A stretch of 64,000 nt of DNA, taken from NCBI GenBank assembly GCA_964370405.1, contig CAYJJB010000001.1, positions 1-64,000 of the forward strand. Reading direction: 5' to 3'. Under the pieces are notes generated by a model. That model did no database searches. It was not told the DNA's origin and worked only from the letters and a program-made list of their open reading frames with translations. Positions 7,673 through 14,888 of this stretch are shown piece by piece. Every line of letters starts with the position of its first letter. Position 1 is the first letter of the stretch. Origin of the DNA: SIG603 sp964370405 (GTDB lineage Bacteria; Bacillota; Clostridia; Oscillospirales; Acutalibacteraceae). Position numbers and translations under genes: made by a program.

Positions 7673-9220
7673 TTAAGATAAGTGTGATTTTAGCATAAGC
7701 TTTAGCTCAATTCCAAAAGTGTTGCTGAAAAACTCTGCCTCTTTTGAAAAATATAATTCTTCAAGTGTGGCATCTTGTGTACTTGATGCTTTTATAGTAA
7801 TCAAATGCTCAGTTACAGTGATTTTTTCTATATTAATTTTTTGTTTATGAGATTTATCAAGTGCATTTGCAAGTTTTAAAATTGCAACAAACTTTGAAAC
7901 ATGAACCATTTCCTCTTGTGACAAATGAATAGAATGGAGTGAGTCTTCAAAATGCTCTGTGTTTTCAATAAATCCTGAAACTAGGGCACAAAGATTAATA
8001 TTATCTCGGCTCATTCCGTAAATATCTAAATTTTTAATAATGTCAAGAGATGCCTGTGCTCTTAGCCTTACACTTACAAACTGGCCACAACTGTGAAGTA
8101 TGCCACATACTAACAAGATATTCTTATCTGCTTCATCTAAGCCATGAATTTTTTTTAGCTTAGTAAAAAGTATATCTATATTTGAGCAAACCTCTTCATA
8201 ATGTTTTTGTGGGCAACTTAGGTCTTTTGCAATATTTTTGGCACAAAGCAAAGAACTCTCTGATATATGCTTTTTATATACCAATTCAGTACTTGGTTTT
8301 AAAATATGGGTAGCAATTATTTTTTCTAAATTAACATATGGAATATATATTTTATTTATGGTCTTATTAAGATTTAAAAGCTCACAAAAAATACTTAGCG
8401 AAGTAGAGAGTATTGATGCTCTTTCCTCAGTTATATTATGTTTATACGCAATATTTTCACATGATGAGGAGCGCATGTTTTTATAAAATTTCTTTAAATC
8501 AGATGCCACAATTTTTGGTATGCCATCACTCATGTCTAAATTGCAGTTTTCTGCAATAATATTCATGCCTGAGCCTGAAAAAATAAAGCAATCACAGTCT
8601 TTTACATTTATGCTTAGCTTATTAAGCTCAAGTTTAATATATTCTTCTGCAACAAGATGAAAATTTTCCATTTTTGTTGTAAGCATTGACAAATTGTCGT
8701 GAAGCTTAAGTGAACCTATGGGTATATTAAATGAGCGTGTTACAAAACCGTTTTCAAGCACAGCAAGTCCTATTGTTGATGAACCTACAAGTGCGATAAC
8801 TGCTTTGCGTACATCTACAGCGCTATCAAATATTTGCGAAATCATATCTGCATAAATTAATGATTTTTCTCGTCCATCAAGTAGCACATCAATTGAAAGC
8901 TTATTTTGGGTTAAAACCCTGTCAGCGATATAAGCTTTGTTTTCTGCTTCACGCATTACTGTGGTAGAAATAATTTTTGTTTTAGAAACACCATAAGTAA
9001 TAGCAGCTGATTTAAATTTATTAATGGTAGCAGTCAGTTCATTTAAAGTTGAAAATGAAAGTTTGCCGCTATTGAAAATTTCATGTCCCATAGTTAAAGG
9101 ATAAATCAGAGTATCTATATTCGATACAATGTTTTTATTATTTTGGAATATTCCCATTTTAACACTGTTTGCGCCAATTTCAATAATTGCGCAAATGTTT
9201 TTATATGTTTTTGCTTTCAT
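7673..9220 (-). CDS. Ppx/GppA phosphatase-family protein, divergent active site
   Basis: A 515-aa protein with the Ppx/GppA architecture: an actin-like ATPase fold (about residues 1-310) followed by an HD-like helical domain (about 320-515). Members hydrolyse polyphosphate or pppGpp. The first phosphate loop reads EIGANSVKM (14-22) where DIGSNSxRL is usual; the second, normally DIGGGSTEL, reads ALVGSSTIG (143-151), losing its Asp and Gly run. A Glu in DGREKSLIY (115-123) may correspond to the catalytic Glu. The HD-like motif reads LHSCG instead of LHDIG. It heads the operon with ppk1 immediately downstream, so a polyphosphate-related role is likely, but it may be catalytically weak or regulatory. 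The alignment was done by eye. Confidence 0.8.
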   Translation of the reverse strand: MKAKTYKNICAIIEIGANSVKMGIFQNNKNIVSNIDTLIYPLTMGHEIFNSGKLSFSTLNELTATINKFKSAAITYGVSKTKIISTTVMREAENKAYIADRVLTQNKLSIDVLLDGREKSLIYADMISQIFDSAVDVRKAVIALVGSSTIGLAVLENGFVTRSFNIPIGSLKLHDNLSMLTTKMENFHLVAEEYIKLELNKLSINVKDCDCFIFSGSGMNIIAENCNLDMSDGIPKIVASDLKKFYKNMRSSSCENIAYKHNITEERASILSTSLSIFCELLNLNKTINKIYIPYVNLEKIIATHILKPSTELVYKKHISESSLLCAKNIAKDLSCPQKHYEEVCSNIDILFTKLKKIHGLDEADKNILLVCGILHSCGQFVSVRLRAQASLDIIKNLDIYGMSRDNINLCALVSGFIENTEHFEDSLHSIHLSQEEMVHVSKFVAILKLANALDKSHKQKINIEKITVTEHLITIKASSTQDATLEELYFSKEAEFFSNTFGIELKLMLKSHLS

Positions 9221-9280
9221 ATATTCACCAAACCTTTTGCTTGTTAATTGACTGTATTATAGTTTATCCAAAATTAAAAA

Positions 9281-10585
9281 TTAAATTTCATTTTGAATAA
9301 TTTGTGATATCTCTTGTCTTTTTCGTATAAGAGTTGAAGTTTTGTCTTCATTTATCAAAACTTCGGCAATTTGTTGATGTGAGTTATAGTTAAAAGGAGT
9401 CATTGATGAGCAGTATGCGCCAACTCCACCAATTACTAAGTAATCACCAATTTCAGGTTCTACCATATTTCTTGGCACTGGGTTGTCGTTTTCATCAAGG
9501 CACTGTGAGTCGCCACTTTCACAGCATCTGCCAACAACCACAGCCTCATAAGTATTATCAGGATTTAAATTAAACTCACTTGATAGCAGTTGTCCTTCTC
9601 TTGAAATAAGGTAGAAGGGGTGTCTTGAGGCATACATTAAAGGTCTTGCATTAATTTCCATGCCACCATTTAATAATAAGAAGTTAAGTCCGTCTGATCC
9701 TGTGCGTTTTTTGTCCATAACACTTGTCACACAGTAGCCTGAGTTTGCCATTATAAATGTGCCAGGCTCTACTTCAATTTTAAGTTTTCTTCCAGTTTCT
9801 TCATAAAATTCAAGAATTTTTGCCTTTGCGTATTCGCCAAGCATTAATACATCAGCAGCGGTTTCATCAGGCATTCTCGCATCCTTAAGTCCTCCACCAA
9901 AACTAACACTAACTATATTTGTATCAAAATATTTTTTAACAATTGATAATTCTAAATCAATGTTCTCCTCCCATTTTTTCGGGTCGGCACCTGAACCTAT
10001 GTGAACATGCACCTGATTAAATACAACATTGTCTTCTTTGCTCATTTGTAAAAGTGTTGGCAAGTTTTCAAGATGAACACCAAAGCAAGAGTAATTGTCG
10101 CCGGTGTTTCTTGTTGCCGATTCACCAGAGCCCACACCTGGGTGCACTCTAACTGATACAGCTATATTATTGCAGACTAAAAAGTCTTTTATGTTTTTAT
10201 ACTGAGTAATAGAACAAATATTATATTTTAAACCTTTAAGCATAAAATTTTTCAAATCTTCAAGCTCTTCAAAAAGAGGGACTTCTTGCGTTGTAAGCAT
10301 AATGTCTTTTAAGTCTATTCCTGCAAGATGCGCTCTTTTTACTTCATTTAAAGAACTTGCATCAATTTTAAGCCCTTCTTTATAAATTATGTTTAAAAGT
10401 GCTTTAGTGCTGTTAGCCTTCATCGCATAACGAATAGTAAGTCCAAAGGCGTTTGGCATTGCTAAAATTGTTTGGCATCTATTTACAATTTCTTCCTTGT
10501 CATAAAGGTAAAAAGGTGTTTTGTGTACTGCGGCAATGTCGCTTATATTTTTTGCGTTTATTTTTGAAAAATGGTTTAAATTCAT
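9281..10585 (-). CDS. lysA: diaminopimelate decarboxylase-like PLP enzyme (fold type III)
   Basis: A 434-aa PLP-dependent decarboxylase of the alanine-racemase fold; LysA converts meso-diaminopimelate to lysine. The PLP lysine is in IRYAMKANSTKAL (near residue 53). Other elements are HVHIGSGADP, SVSFGGGLKD (phosphate-binding Gly cluster), KIEVEPGTF, GRCCESGD (the CESGD active-site Cys) and VGAYCSSMTPFNYNSH. EPGT and the EINARPLMYASRHPFYL stretch differ from textbook LysA (EPGR; RPALYxAYH), so another amino-acid decarboxylase is possible. It is a single gene with its own promoter at 10617-10645, 60 bp upstream of the polyphosphate operon on the same strand. Confidence 0.75.
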   Translation of the reverse strand: MNLNHFSKINAKNISDIAAVHKTPFYLYDKEEIVNRCQTILAMPNAFGLTIRYAMKANSTKALLNIIYKEGLKIDASSLNEVKRAHLAGIDLKDIMLTTQEVPLFEELEDLKNFMLKGLKYNICSITQYKNIKDFLVCNNIAVSVRVHPGVGSGESATRNTGDNYSCFGVHLENLPTLLQMSKEDNVVFNQVHVHIGSGADPKKWEENIDLELSIVKKYFDTNIVSVSFGGGLKDARMPDETAADVLMLGEYAKAKILEFYEETGRKLKIEVEPGTFIMANSGYCVTSVMDKKRTGSDGLNFLLLNGGMEINARPLMYASRHPFYLISREGQLLSSEFNLNPDNTYEAVVVGRCCESGDSQCLDENDNPVPRNMVEPEIGDYLVIGGVGAYCSSMTPFNYNSHQQIAEVLINEDKTSTLIRKRQEISQIIQNEI

Positions 10586-10616
10586 GTTTGTAACTCCTTA
10601 TGCATTTATAATGTAA

Positions 10617-10645
10617 ATTTTAGCACATTAACCCACAAAAAACAA
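10617..10645 (-). promoter_or_regulatory. predicted sigma-A promoter of the lysA-like gene
   Basis: On the minus strand a -35 TTGTTT (10645-10640) and a -10 TAAAAT (10622-10617) are separated by 17 bp, about 30 bp upstream of the start codon at 10585. The -35 is only partly consensus. Confidence 0.5.
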
Positions 10646-10674
10646 TGATTTTTCAAAATTTAACATGCCTTTAC

Positions 10675-10703
10675 TTGACCTTATTGAACAGAGAATATAT
10701 AAT
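10675..10703 (+). promoter_or_regulatory. predicted sigma-A promoter of the HAD phosphatase gene
   Basis: TTGACC (10675-10680) and TATAAT (10698-10703) with a 17-bp spacer, about 40 bp before the start codon. It is divergent from the promoter at 10617-10645. Confidence 0.75.
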
Positions 10704-10742
10704 CATACTAATAAATAAAATTTATTTGATTGGAGTATGGTT

Positions 10743-11393
10743 TTGAAAGAGTATAAAGTAGTGTTATTAGATCTTGATGGAACAATTACAGACCCTGGTG
10801 AGGGAATTAGAAAATCTATAGCTTATGCACTTGAAAAATTTGGCATAGTAGGAGAGAGTGATGAAGCACTTAATCGTTTTATAGGCCCACCACTTTGGAA
10901 GTCTTTTGAAAAATTTTATGATTTTACTAAAGAAGATGCTCAAAAGGGCGTTGAATATTATAGAGAAAGATATACTGAAAAGGGTATATATGAAAGCACT
11001 TTGATTGATGGTGCAAAAAAACTAATAATGGAGCTAAAAAGTAAGGGTAAGACTGTAATTTTAGCAACCTCAAAGCCTGAAATTTTTGCTAAAAAAGTTT
11101 TAGAAATTTATGGACTTACAAAATATTTTGATTTTATAGGTGGTGCCACCATAGATCAAAGTAGAAGCGAAAAGGCAGATGTAATAGCGTATGCCCTAGA
11201 AAGTGCAAATGTGTCAGATAAGTCAGAGGCTGTAATGATAGGGGATAGGGACTTTGATATAATAGGCGCAAAAATTAATGGAATTGACAGTATAGGTGTG
11301 AACTGTGGATATGGCAGCACCGAGGAATTTATTAAAGCAAAGGCAGATTATGTTTTTAATAATATGTATGAGCTTATTAAAGAGATAATATAA
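10743..11393 (+). CDS. HAD-superfamily hydrolase, phosphoglycolate phosphatase-like (TTG start)
   Basis: A 216-aa HAD subfamily IA phosphatase. Motif I is LLDLDGTITDPGEGI, motif II is VILATSKPE, the motif III lysine follows in the EKADVIAYAL region, and motif IV is VMIGDRDFDIIGA. The cap domain sits between motifs I and II. It resembles Gph/PpaX-type housecleaning phosphatases acting on small phosphate esters; the substrate is unknown. An ATG at 10737 is in frame but leaves only 1 nt after GGAG (10732-10735), whereas the TTG at 10743 has an ideal 7-nt spacing and gives MKEYKVVLLDLDG, so TTG is preferred. Monocistronic, with its own promoter and terminator. Confidence 0.88.
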   Translation: MKEYKVVLLDLDGTITDPGEGIRKSIAYALEKFGIVGESDEALNRFIGPPLWKSFEKFYDFTKEDAQKGVEYYRERYTEKGIYESTLIDGAKKLIMELKSKGKTVILATSKPEIFAKKVLEIYGLTKYFDFIGGATIDQSRSEKADVIAYALESANVSDKSEAVMIGDRDFDIIGAKINGIDSIGVNCGYGSTEEFIKAKADYVFNNMYELIKEII

Positions 11394-11394
11394 T

Positions 11395-11433
11395 ATAAGA
11401 CGGGACGAAAGCTTGGCTTTCGTCCCGTCTTAT
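11395..11433. terminator. bidirectional rho-independent terminator
   Basis: A perfect 18-bp inverted repeat (11395-11412 with 11416-11433) with a 3-nt TTG loop. It lies between the convergent HAD gene (stop at 11393) and the minus-strand gene ending at 11455, and overlaps no coding sequence. Confidence 0.9.
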
Positions 11434-11454
11434 TATTTAGGAGTTAAGATGTAG

Positions 11455-11835
11455 TTATTTTAATCTTGAAATGTACTGACAACATACATATACATTTTCA
11501 ATTTTCTTTGCCTCTGTATCGAGAGGTGTTTTAACAATAGGCTGTGTTTCTGATGGAGTGATGTAAAGCTTAAATGCAATTGCATCTTGCCCCGGTCTCA
11601 TATTAGACACATGCTTATAATTGAATTTTTCGCCATGTATATCAAGGTATTTAAAAACAATAGTCTCAAAATTATCTCCGGAGAATGCCCTAAGCACCAT
11701 GTCCGTATCATACATTTCAATTATTGCTTTCGCTTCTTCAAAGCTTAGCATGCTAAATTTATATTCGCCCTCGTTAATGATAGTTCCAAATCCGTCACTG
11801 TCTAAAAGTAATAAAGGTATATTTTTGTTTGACAT
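11455..11835 (-). CDS. uncharacterised 126-aa protein
   Basis: A 126-aa soluble protein not recognised with certainty. It has no signal peptide or membrane segment. The N-terminus is strand-rich (NIPLLLLDSDGFGTIINEGE), followed by SMLSFEEAKAIIEMY, then an alternating region LRAFSGDNFETIV and PGQDAIAFKLYITPSE. The order of a gly-Asp/His element, a helix and a PGxxAIxFKL strand loosely recalls the STIV B116/YddF-like (DUF1874) fold, but this is by eye and weak. The start at 11835 follows an AGGGGAGCA-type ribosome binding site. It is a lone gene between two terminators. Confidence 0.65.
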   Translation of the reverse strand: MSNKNIPLLLLDSDGFGTIINEGEYKFSMLSFEEAKAIIEMYDTDMVLRAFSGDNFETIVFKYLDIHGEKFNYKHVSNMRPGQDAIAFKLYITPSETQPIVKTPLDTEAKKIENVYVCCQYISRLK

Positions 11836-11968
11836 AGTATATGCTCCCCTCTGATTTTATTTGCTGTACTAGATTTTCTGTATTTACATTATACTTGCAT
11901 ATAGCGGTGTTTGTCAACAATTATTTTTTATATTGTTATAATTTTTTTAATTAAAACGACAAAAAGAA

Positions 11969-11993
11969 AGGACTACATTAAAAATGTAGTCCT
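11969..11993 (-). terminator. terminator hairpin, left copy at contig end
   Basis: A perfect 11-bp stem (11969-11979 with 11983-11993), AAA loop, followed on the minus strand by a T-rich tract (TTCTTTTTG). It is identical to the hairpin at 12098-12122 across the N gap and is probably the same physical terminator, serving the minus-strand gene that ends at 12131. Confidence 0.8.
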
Positions 11994-11997
11994 CAGA

Positions 11998-12097
11998 NNN
12001 NNNNNNNNNNNNNNNNNNNNNNNNNNNNNNNNNNNNNNNNNNNNNNNNNNNNNNNNNNNNNNNNNNNNNNNNNNNNNNNNNNNNNNNNNNNNNNNNN
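11998..12097. other. assembly gap (100 N)
   Basis: Exactly 100 N, a conventional placeholder for a gap of unknown size. The 29 bp on the left (11969-11997) are identical to the 29 bp on the right (12098-12126), so the two contigs probably overlap by this hairpin and the true gap may be zero. Confidence 0.95.
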
Positions 12098-12122
12098 AGG
12101 ACTACATTAAAAATGTAGTCCT
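12098..12122 (-). terminator. terminator hairpin, right copy at contig end
   Basis: The same 11-bp stem and AAA loop as at 11969-11993, ending 8 bp from the stop codon of the minus-strand gene at 12131. Most likely a duplicate of one terminator created by scaffolding. Confidence 0.75.
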
Positions 12123-12130
12123 CAGATAAA

Positions 12131-13402
12131 TCAATCTCTAAAGAATGCGCCGTATGTACCATGATGTTCGTAGTTCATAAGGCCGTAATTACTTTGAGCG
12201 GTGAAAATTAAAGTGTCGAAATCATCTTCAAAATAAAAATAAATCTCTTCATCATACCCTTTAAAATACATATAACCGTCCCTGGTTTCAGGAGCATAAG
12301 TATAAGTGCCTGTGCCATCTGCCATTCCATCACCTAAATTTAAATACATGTAATAAGTACCGTCTGCATAAAGCTCTATGTATGGAGTATACTCAAGTAC
12401 AGGAATATTGTCTGTATAGGAATAAAATGTGCCTAAATGATCAGAAGATTCAGCAGTATAACCGCCTGACTCTACAGGAATATCACGACTTTCTGAATTT
12501 GTACCCAGTTGTATATACGTGAACAGTGAAGTGTATTCTGTAAATACAAGATGTGGATTTTCAGGTAAAATTACGTCATAAAATGAAATATAATTATCAC
12601 CTGCCCAAAAATCAAGAAAATGAAGCGATGTCCAACCAGTGCTAGTGTTTTCCCAAAAAGCAGCTGACATATCATAAACATCAATTTCCTCTGTGCTATC
12701 AACTTCTTCGCATATGTAGTATAGGCTTACCGCATAAGAATCTCCAAAATATACTTCCCACGAGTACATTAAATCGCCAACACCAACATCAGGTAAGCTC
12801 TTAGGATAAGAGTTTAGAAGATCTGGAATATATATATCAAGTATATCTATTTCATAATCTGACTCTAAATACTGATAAATTTCAACATTATCAATATTTA
12901 TTGTAGCGCTAAAAGGCTGTGTGGGTGATATTGTTGGAGGTGCTGGTGAAGGTGTTGCTTGTGAAGTTGGTGCAGGTGTTGCATTAGAGGCAGTGGGGGT
13001 AGGCGAATTTTCGGGGATTACAGCGCTGTCGCCACTGCTAAACAGTGCATTAAACCAACCCATTTGCCAGCCGACAATGCCAAGTACCACCAAAACAACA
13101 AAAGCAGAGCTTGATGCAATAATAGCAATTAATCCACCTTTACCTTTTTTAAGCGGTTTTTGATTAGCTGTATCAGCTTGTAATCCATTGTCCGCATAAT
13201 TTTGTTGATAATTCTGTGTAACACTATTTTGCGGAAAATTTTGTGTGCTGTCAACAGGATATGCCACAGGATTATATGTATCTGTGTTTGGGTCATACCA
13301 AGTGACAAGCCTTATTGGGGCATTGTTTTGATCAACAGTCATTTCATCTTTATAGTAAAGACCGCTGTTTTGGTCAAATAAAAAACCGTTTGGAACTGAC
13401 AT
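12131..13402 (-). CDS. membrane-anchored protein with proline/threonine-rich linker
   Basis: A 423-aa protein of unknown function. Residues 1-50 hold two aromatic motifs, FLFDQNSGLYYKDEM and VTWYDPNTDTYNPV, resembling the Y-D-xx-(S/T)-G-x-Y-Y repeats of OCRE-like modules. Residues 53-78 are Gln/Asn-rich. One transmembrane segment lies at about 89-112 (LIAIIASSSAFVVLVVLGIV), followed by a Pro/Thr/Ala linker (about 125-162), then an acidic, aromatic-rich extracellular part. The last 80 residues contain ELYADGTYYMYLNLGDGMAD and look like a small beta barrel. The predicted topology is N-terminus inside. It lies 36 bp downstream of the 13439-14017 gene and is probably co-transcribed with it. Family unrecognised. 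Confidence 0.75.
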   Translation of the reverse strand: MSVPNGFLFDQNSGLYYKDEMTVDQNNAPIRLVTWYDPNTDTYNPVAYPVDSTQNFPQNSVTQNYQQNYADNGLQADTANQKPLKKGKGGLIAIIASSSAFVVLVVLGIVGWQMGWFNALFSSGDSAVIPENSPTPTASNATPAPTSQATPSPAPPTISPTQPFSATINIDNVEIYQYLESDYEIDILDIYIPDLLNSYPKSLPDVGVGDLMYSWEVYFGDSYAVSLYYICEEVDSTEEIDVYDMSAAFWENTSTGWTSLHFLDFWAGDNYISFYDVILPENPHLVFTEYTSLFTYIQLGTNSESRDIPVESGGYTAESSDHLGTFYSYTDNIPVLEYTPYIELYADGTYYMYLNLGDGMADGTGTYTYAPETRDGYMYFKGYDEEIYFYFEDDFDTLIFTAQSNYGLMNYEHHGTYGAFFRD

Positions 13403-13438
13403 GAATTCCGCCTCCTCATATTAAAACTTAAACGAAGT

Positions 13439-14017
13439 TTATTGTTGTGGAGGTTGGTTATTATTATTTTGTTGTTGTCCGTAATTTTGATAAGTTTGAG
13501 CTGGTTGTTGATATTGTTGTTGTGGTTGTTGGTATTGTTGTGGTTGTTGATATTGAGTTTGAGCTGGTTGTTGGTATTGTGGTTGAACAGGTTGTTGGTA
13601 TTGTGGTCTTTGTGCCACCATGCCAAATGCTTGTTCTGCAAGACCTTTACCAGGAAGTGCAACATCTTGACCGTTTTTAACTTTGCTAAAGCTGAGTATT
13701 ACAAATATTACAAGTACTATCCAAACTATAGCGTCTATAATTGAGAAAATCATTCCAAAAATGGAAAATGCACCTAAAAACGGAATTGAACCAAATGTTG
13801 CAACAGAGCTGAATGCACCAATAATAATGTTATATATAGCATAATAAATATTAAACATCAAAATAGTCATGCATTGCTTGATTGTCCAGGCATCTCTTTC
13901 AACTGCGAAAACAAAACCTGTTACCAAAATAAGTGGGATGAACTGCCCTAGGATAACACACCAAAGAGCTATTATGGGATAAAACCATAATGAAAAACCT
14001 AATTTACCTTTTTGCAT
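13439..14017 (-). CDS. membrane protein with glutamine/proline-rich YQQP repeat tail
   Basis: A 192-aa protein. Residues 1-115 contain about three to four hydrophobic segments (WFYPIIALWCVILG, FIPLILVTGFVFAV, a pair around 50-95, and IVWIVLVIFVILSF), an arrangement recalling Tic20/DUF4870-like proteins (DAWTIKQCMTILMFN), though that match is tentative. Residues 136-192 form a cytoplasmic low-complexity tail with five copies of YQQP followed by an Asn run. The tail parallels the Gln/Asn-rich segment of the protein encoded just downstream, so the two may interact. Translation uses a strong GGAGGAAT site. Function unknown. Confidence 0.75.
   Translation of the reverse strand: MQKGKLGFSLWFYPIIALWCVILGQFIPLILVTGFVFAVERDAWTIKQCMTILMFNIYYAIYNIIIGAFSSVATFGSIPFLGAFSIFGMIFSIIDAIVWIVLVIFVILSFSKVKNGQDVALPGKGLAEQAFGMVAQRPQYQQPVQPQYQQPAQTQYQQPQQYQQPQQQYQQPAQTYQNYGQQQNNNNQPPQQ
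13502..13600. repeat. imperfect tandem repeat encoding YQQP units
   Basis: About 100 bp of near-repeats of TGTTGGTATTG/TTGTGGTTG, encoding on the minus strand five YQQP units with variable 2-4 residue spacers. Likely to vary in copy number between strains. Confidence 0.75.
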
Positions 14018-14056
14018 TGAAAATTCCTCCTTTGAATTATAAAAAATTATAATATA

Positions 14057-14084
14057 AGTATAGCATAATAGAATTAAAATTCAA
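14057..14084 (-). promoter_or_regulatory. predicted sigma-A promoter of the membrane-protein pair
   Basis: Minus-strand TTGAAT (14084-14079) and TATACT (14062-14057) with a 16-bp spacer, about 40 bp before the start codon at 14017. Confidence 0.65.
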
Positions 14085-14130
14085 GTTAAATTTTACATTT
14101 TTTTAAATTAATTTAATGAAAAATTAGCAA

Positions 14131-14157
14131 AAACTCAGTAGAAAATCTACTGAGTTT
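14131..14157 (-). terminator. rho-independent terminator of the amino acid ABC operon
   Basis: A perfect 12-bp inverted repeat (14131-14142 with 14146-14157), AAA loop, 8 bp after the stop codon of the ATPase gene at 14166, followed on the minus strand by TTTTTGC. Confidence 0.85.
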
Positions 14158-14165
14158 ATAGTTTA

Positions 14166-14888
14166 TTATAATACTTTAGATAAAAATTCTATAAGTCTTG
14201 GGTGTTTTGGATTTGAGAAAAACTCTTCTGGTGTACTTTGCTCTTTAATTTGTCCTTCGTCCATAAACATAATTCTCGTTCCAACTTCTTTTGCAAAGCC
14301 CATTTCGTGGGTTACAACCACCATAGTCATACCATCATTTGCAAGCTCTTTCATAAGTTCAAGTACCTCGCCTACCATTTCAGGGTCAAGAGCCGAAGTA
14401 GGTTCGTCAAAAAGCATAACATCGGGGTTCATTGCAAGTGCACGCACTATGGCAATTCTTTGTTTTTGACCGCCTGATAGCATAGATGGGTAAGTGTCAG
14501 CCTTGTCAGTAAGACCGATACGCTCCAAAAGTTTCATTGCATTTTTTGTAGCCTCTTCTTCAGTTTGCAGTTTTAAAAGAACAGGCGATAAAGTTATGTT
14601 TTTAAGAATTGTTAGATGAGGGAAGAGGTTAAAGTGCTGAAACACCATTCCCATTTTTTGACGAGTTTGATTAATATTGCATTTTTTATCGGTAATATTT
14701 GTTCCCTCAAACCAAATTTCGCCGTCAGTCGGTTTTTCTAAAAGATTAAGACATCTTAAAAAAGTGCTTTTTCCAGAACCAGATGGCCCTACAATTACAA
14801 CTTTTTCGCCTTGATTAATGGTTTCGCTAATATTATTTAAAACCAAGTTTTCTCCGAAAGCTTTAGATAAATTTTTAACGTCTATCAC
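14166..14888 (-). CDS. polar amino acid ABC transporter, ATP-binding protein (GTG start)
   Basis: A 240-aa ATPase subunit of a GlnQ/HisP-type importer. Walker A is GPSGSGKST, the Q-loop region is MVFQHFNLFPH, the signature is LSGGQKQR, Walker B is DVMLFDEPTSALDPE and the H-loop is VVVTHEM. A longer reading from an ATG at 14909 is in frame, but AGGAGG at about 14904-14899 then lies inside the coding region; a GTG at 14888, 10 nt after GGAGG, gives MIDVKNLSKAFG and the normal length, so GTG is preferred. It overlaps the permease gene by 14 bp. Powers uptake with the permease and lipoprotein encoded upstream. Substrate is a polar amino acid, exact identity unknown. Confidence 0.92.
   Translation of the reverse strand: MIDVKNLSKAFGENLVLNNISETINQGEKVVIVGPSGSGKSTFLRCLNLLEKPTDGEIWFEGTNITDKKCNINQTRQKMGMVFQHFNLFPHLTILKNITLSPVLLKLQTEEEATKNAMKLLERIGLTDKADTYPSMLSGGQKQRIAIVRALAMNPDVMLFDEPTSALDPEMVGEVLELMKELANDGMTMVVVTHEMGFAKEVGTRIMFMDEGQIKEQSTPEEFFSNPKHPRLIEFLSKVL

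Noticed and set aside
11911..12162. Short reading frames on both strands spanning the 100-N gap
   Set aside because: They are open only because the N run is translated as unknown residues; the flanks are a terminator hairpin, and no real gene is supported.
13502..13600. Possible CRISPR-like array
   Set aside because: The repeat unit is short, imperfect and in frame with a coding sequence; no spacers or cas genes are present.
13447..13744. Plus-strand reading frames across the YQQP region (Val/Leu-rich)
   Set aside because: They are antisense shadows of the Gln/Pro repeat; codon pattern and ribosome binding sites favour the minus-strand gene.
12131..14017. Reading the two membrane proteins as a toxin-immunity or secretion system
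   Set aside because: No toxin domain, secretion signal or immunity pattern is present; only the low-complexity resemblance supports any link.
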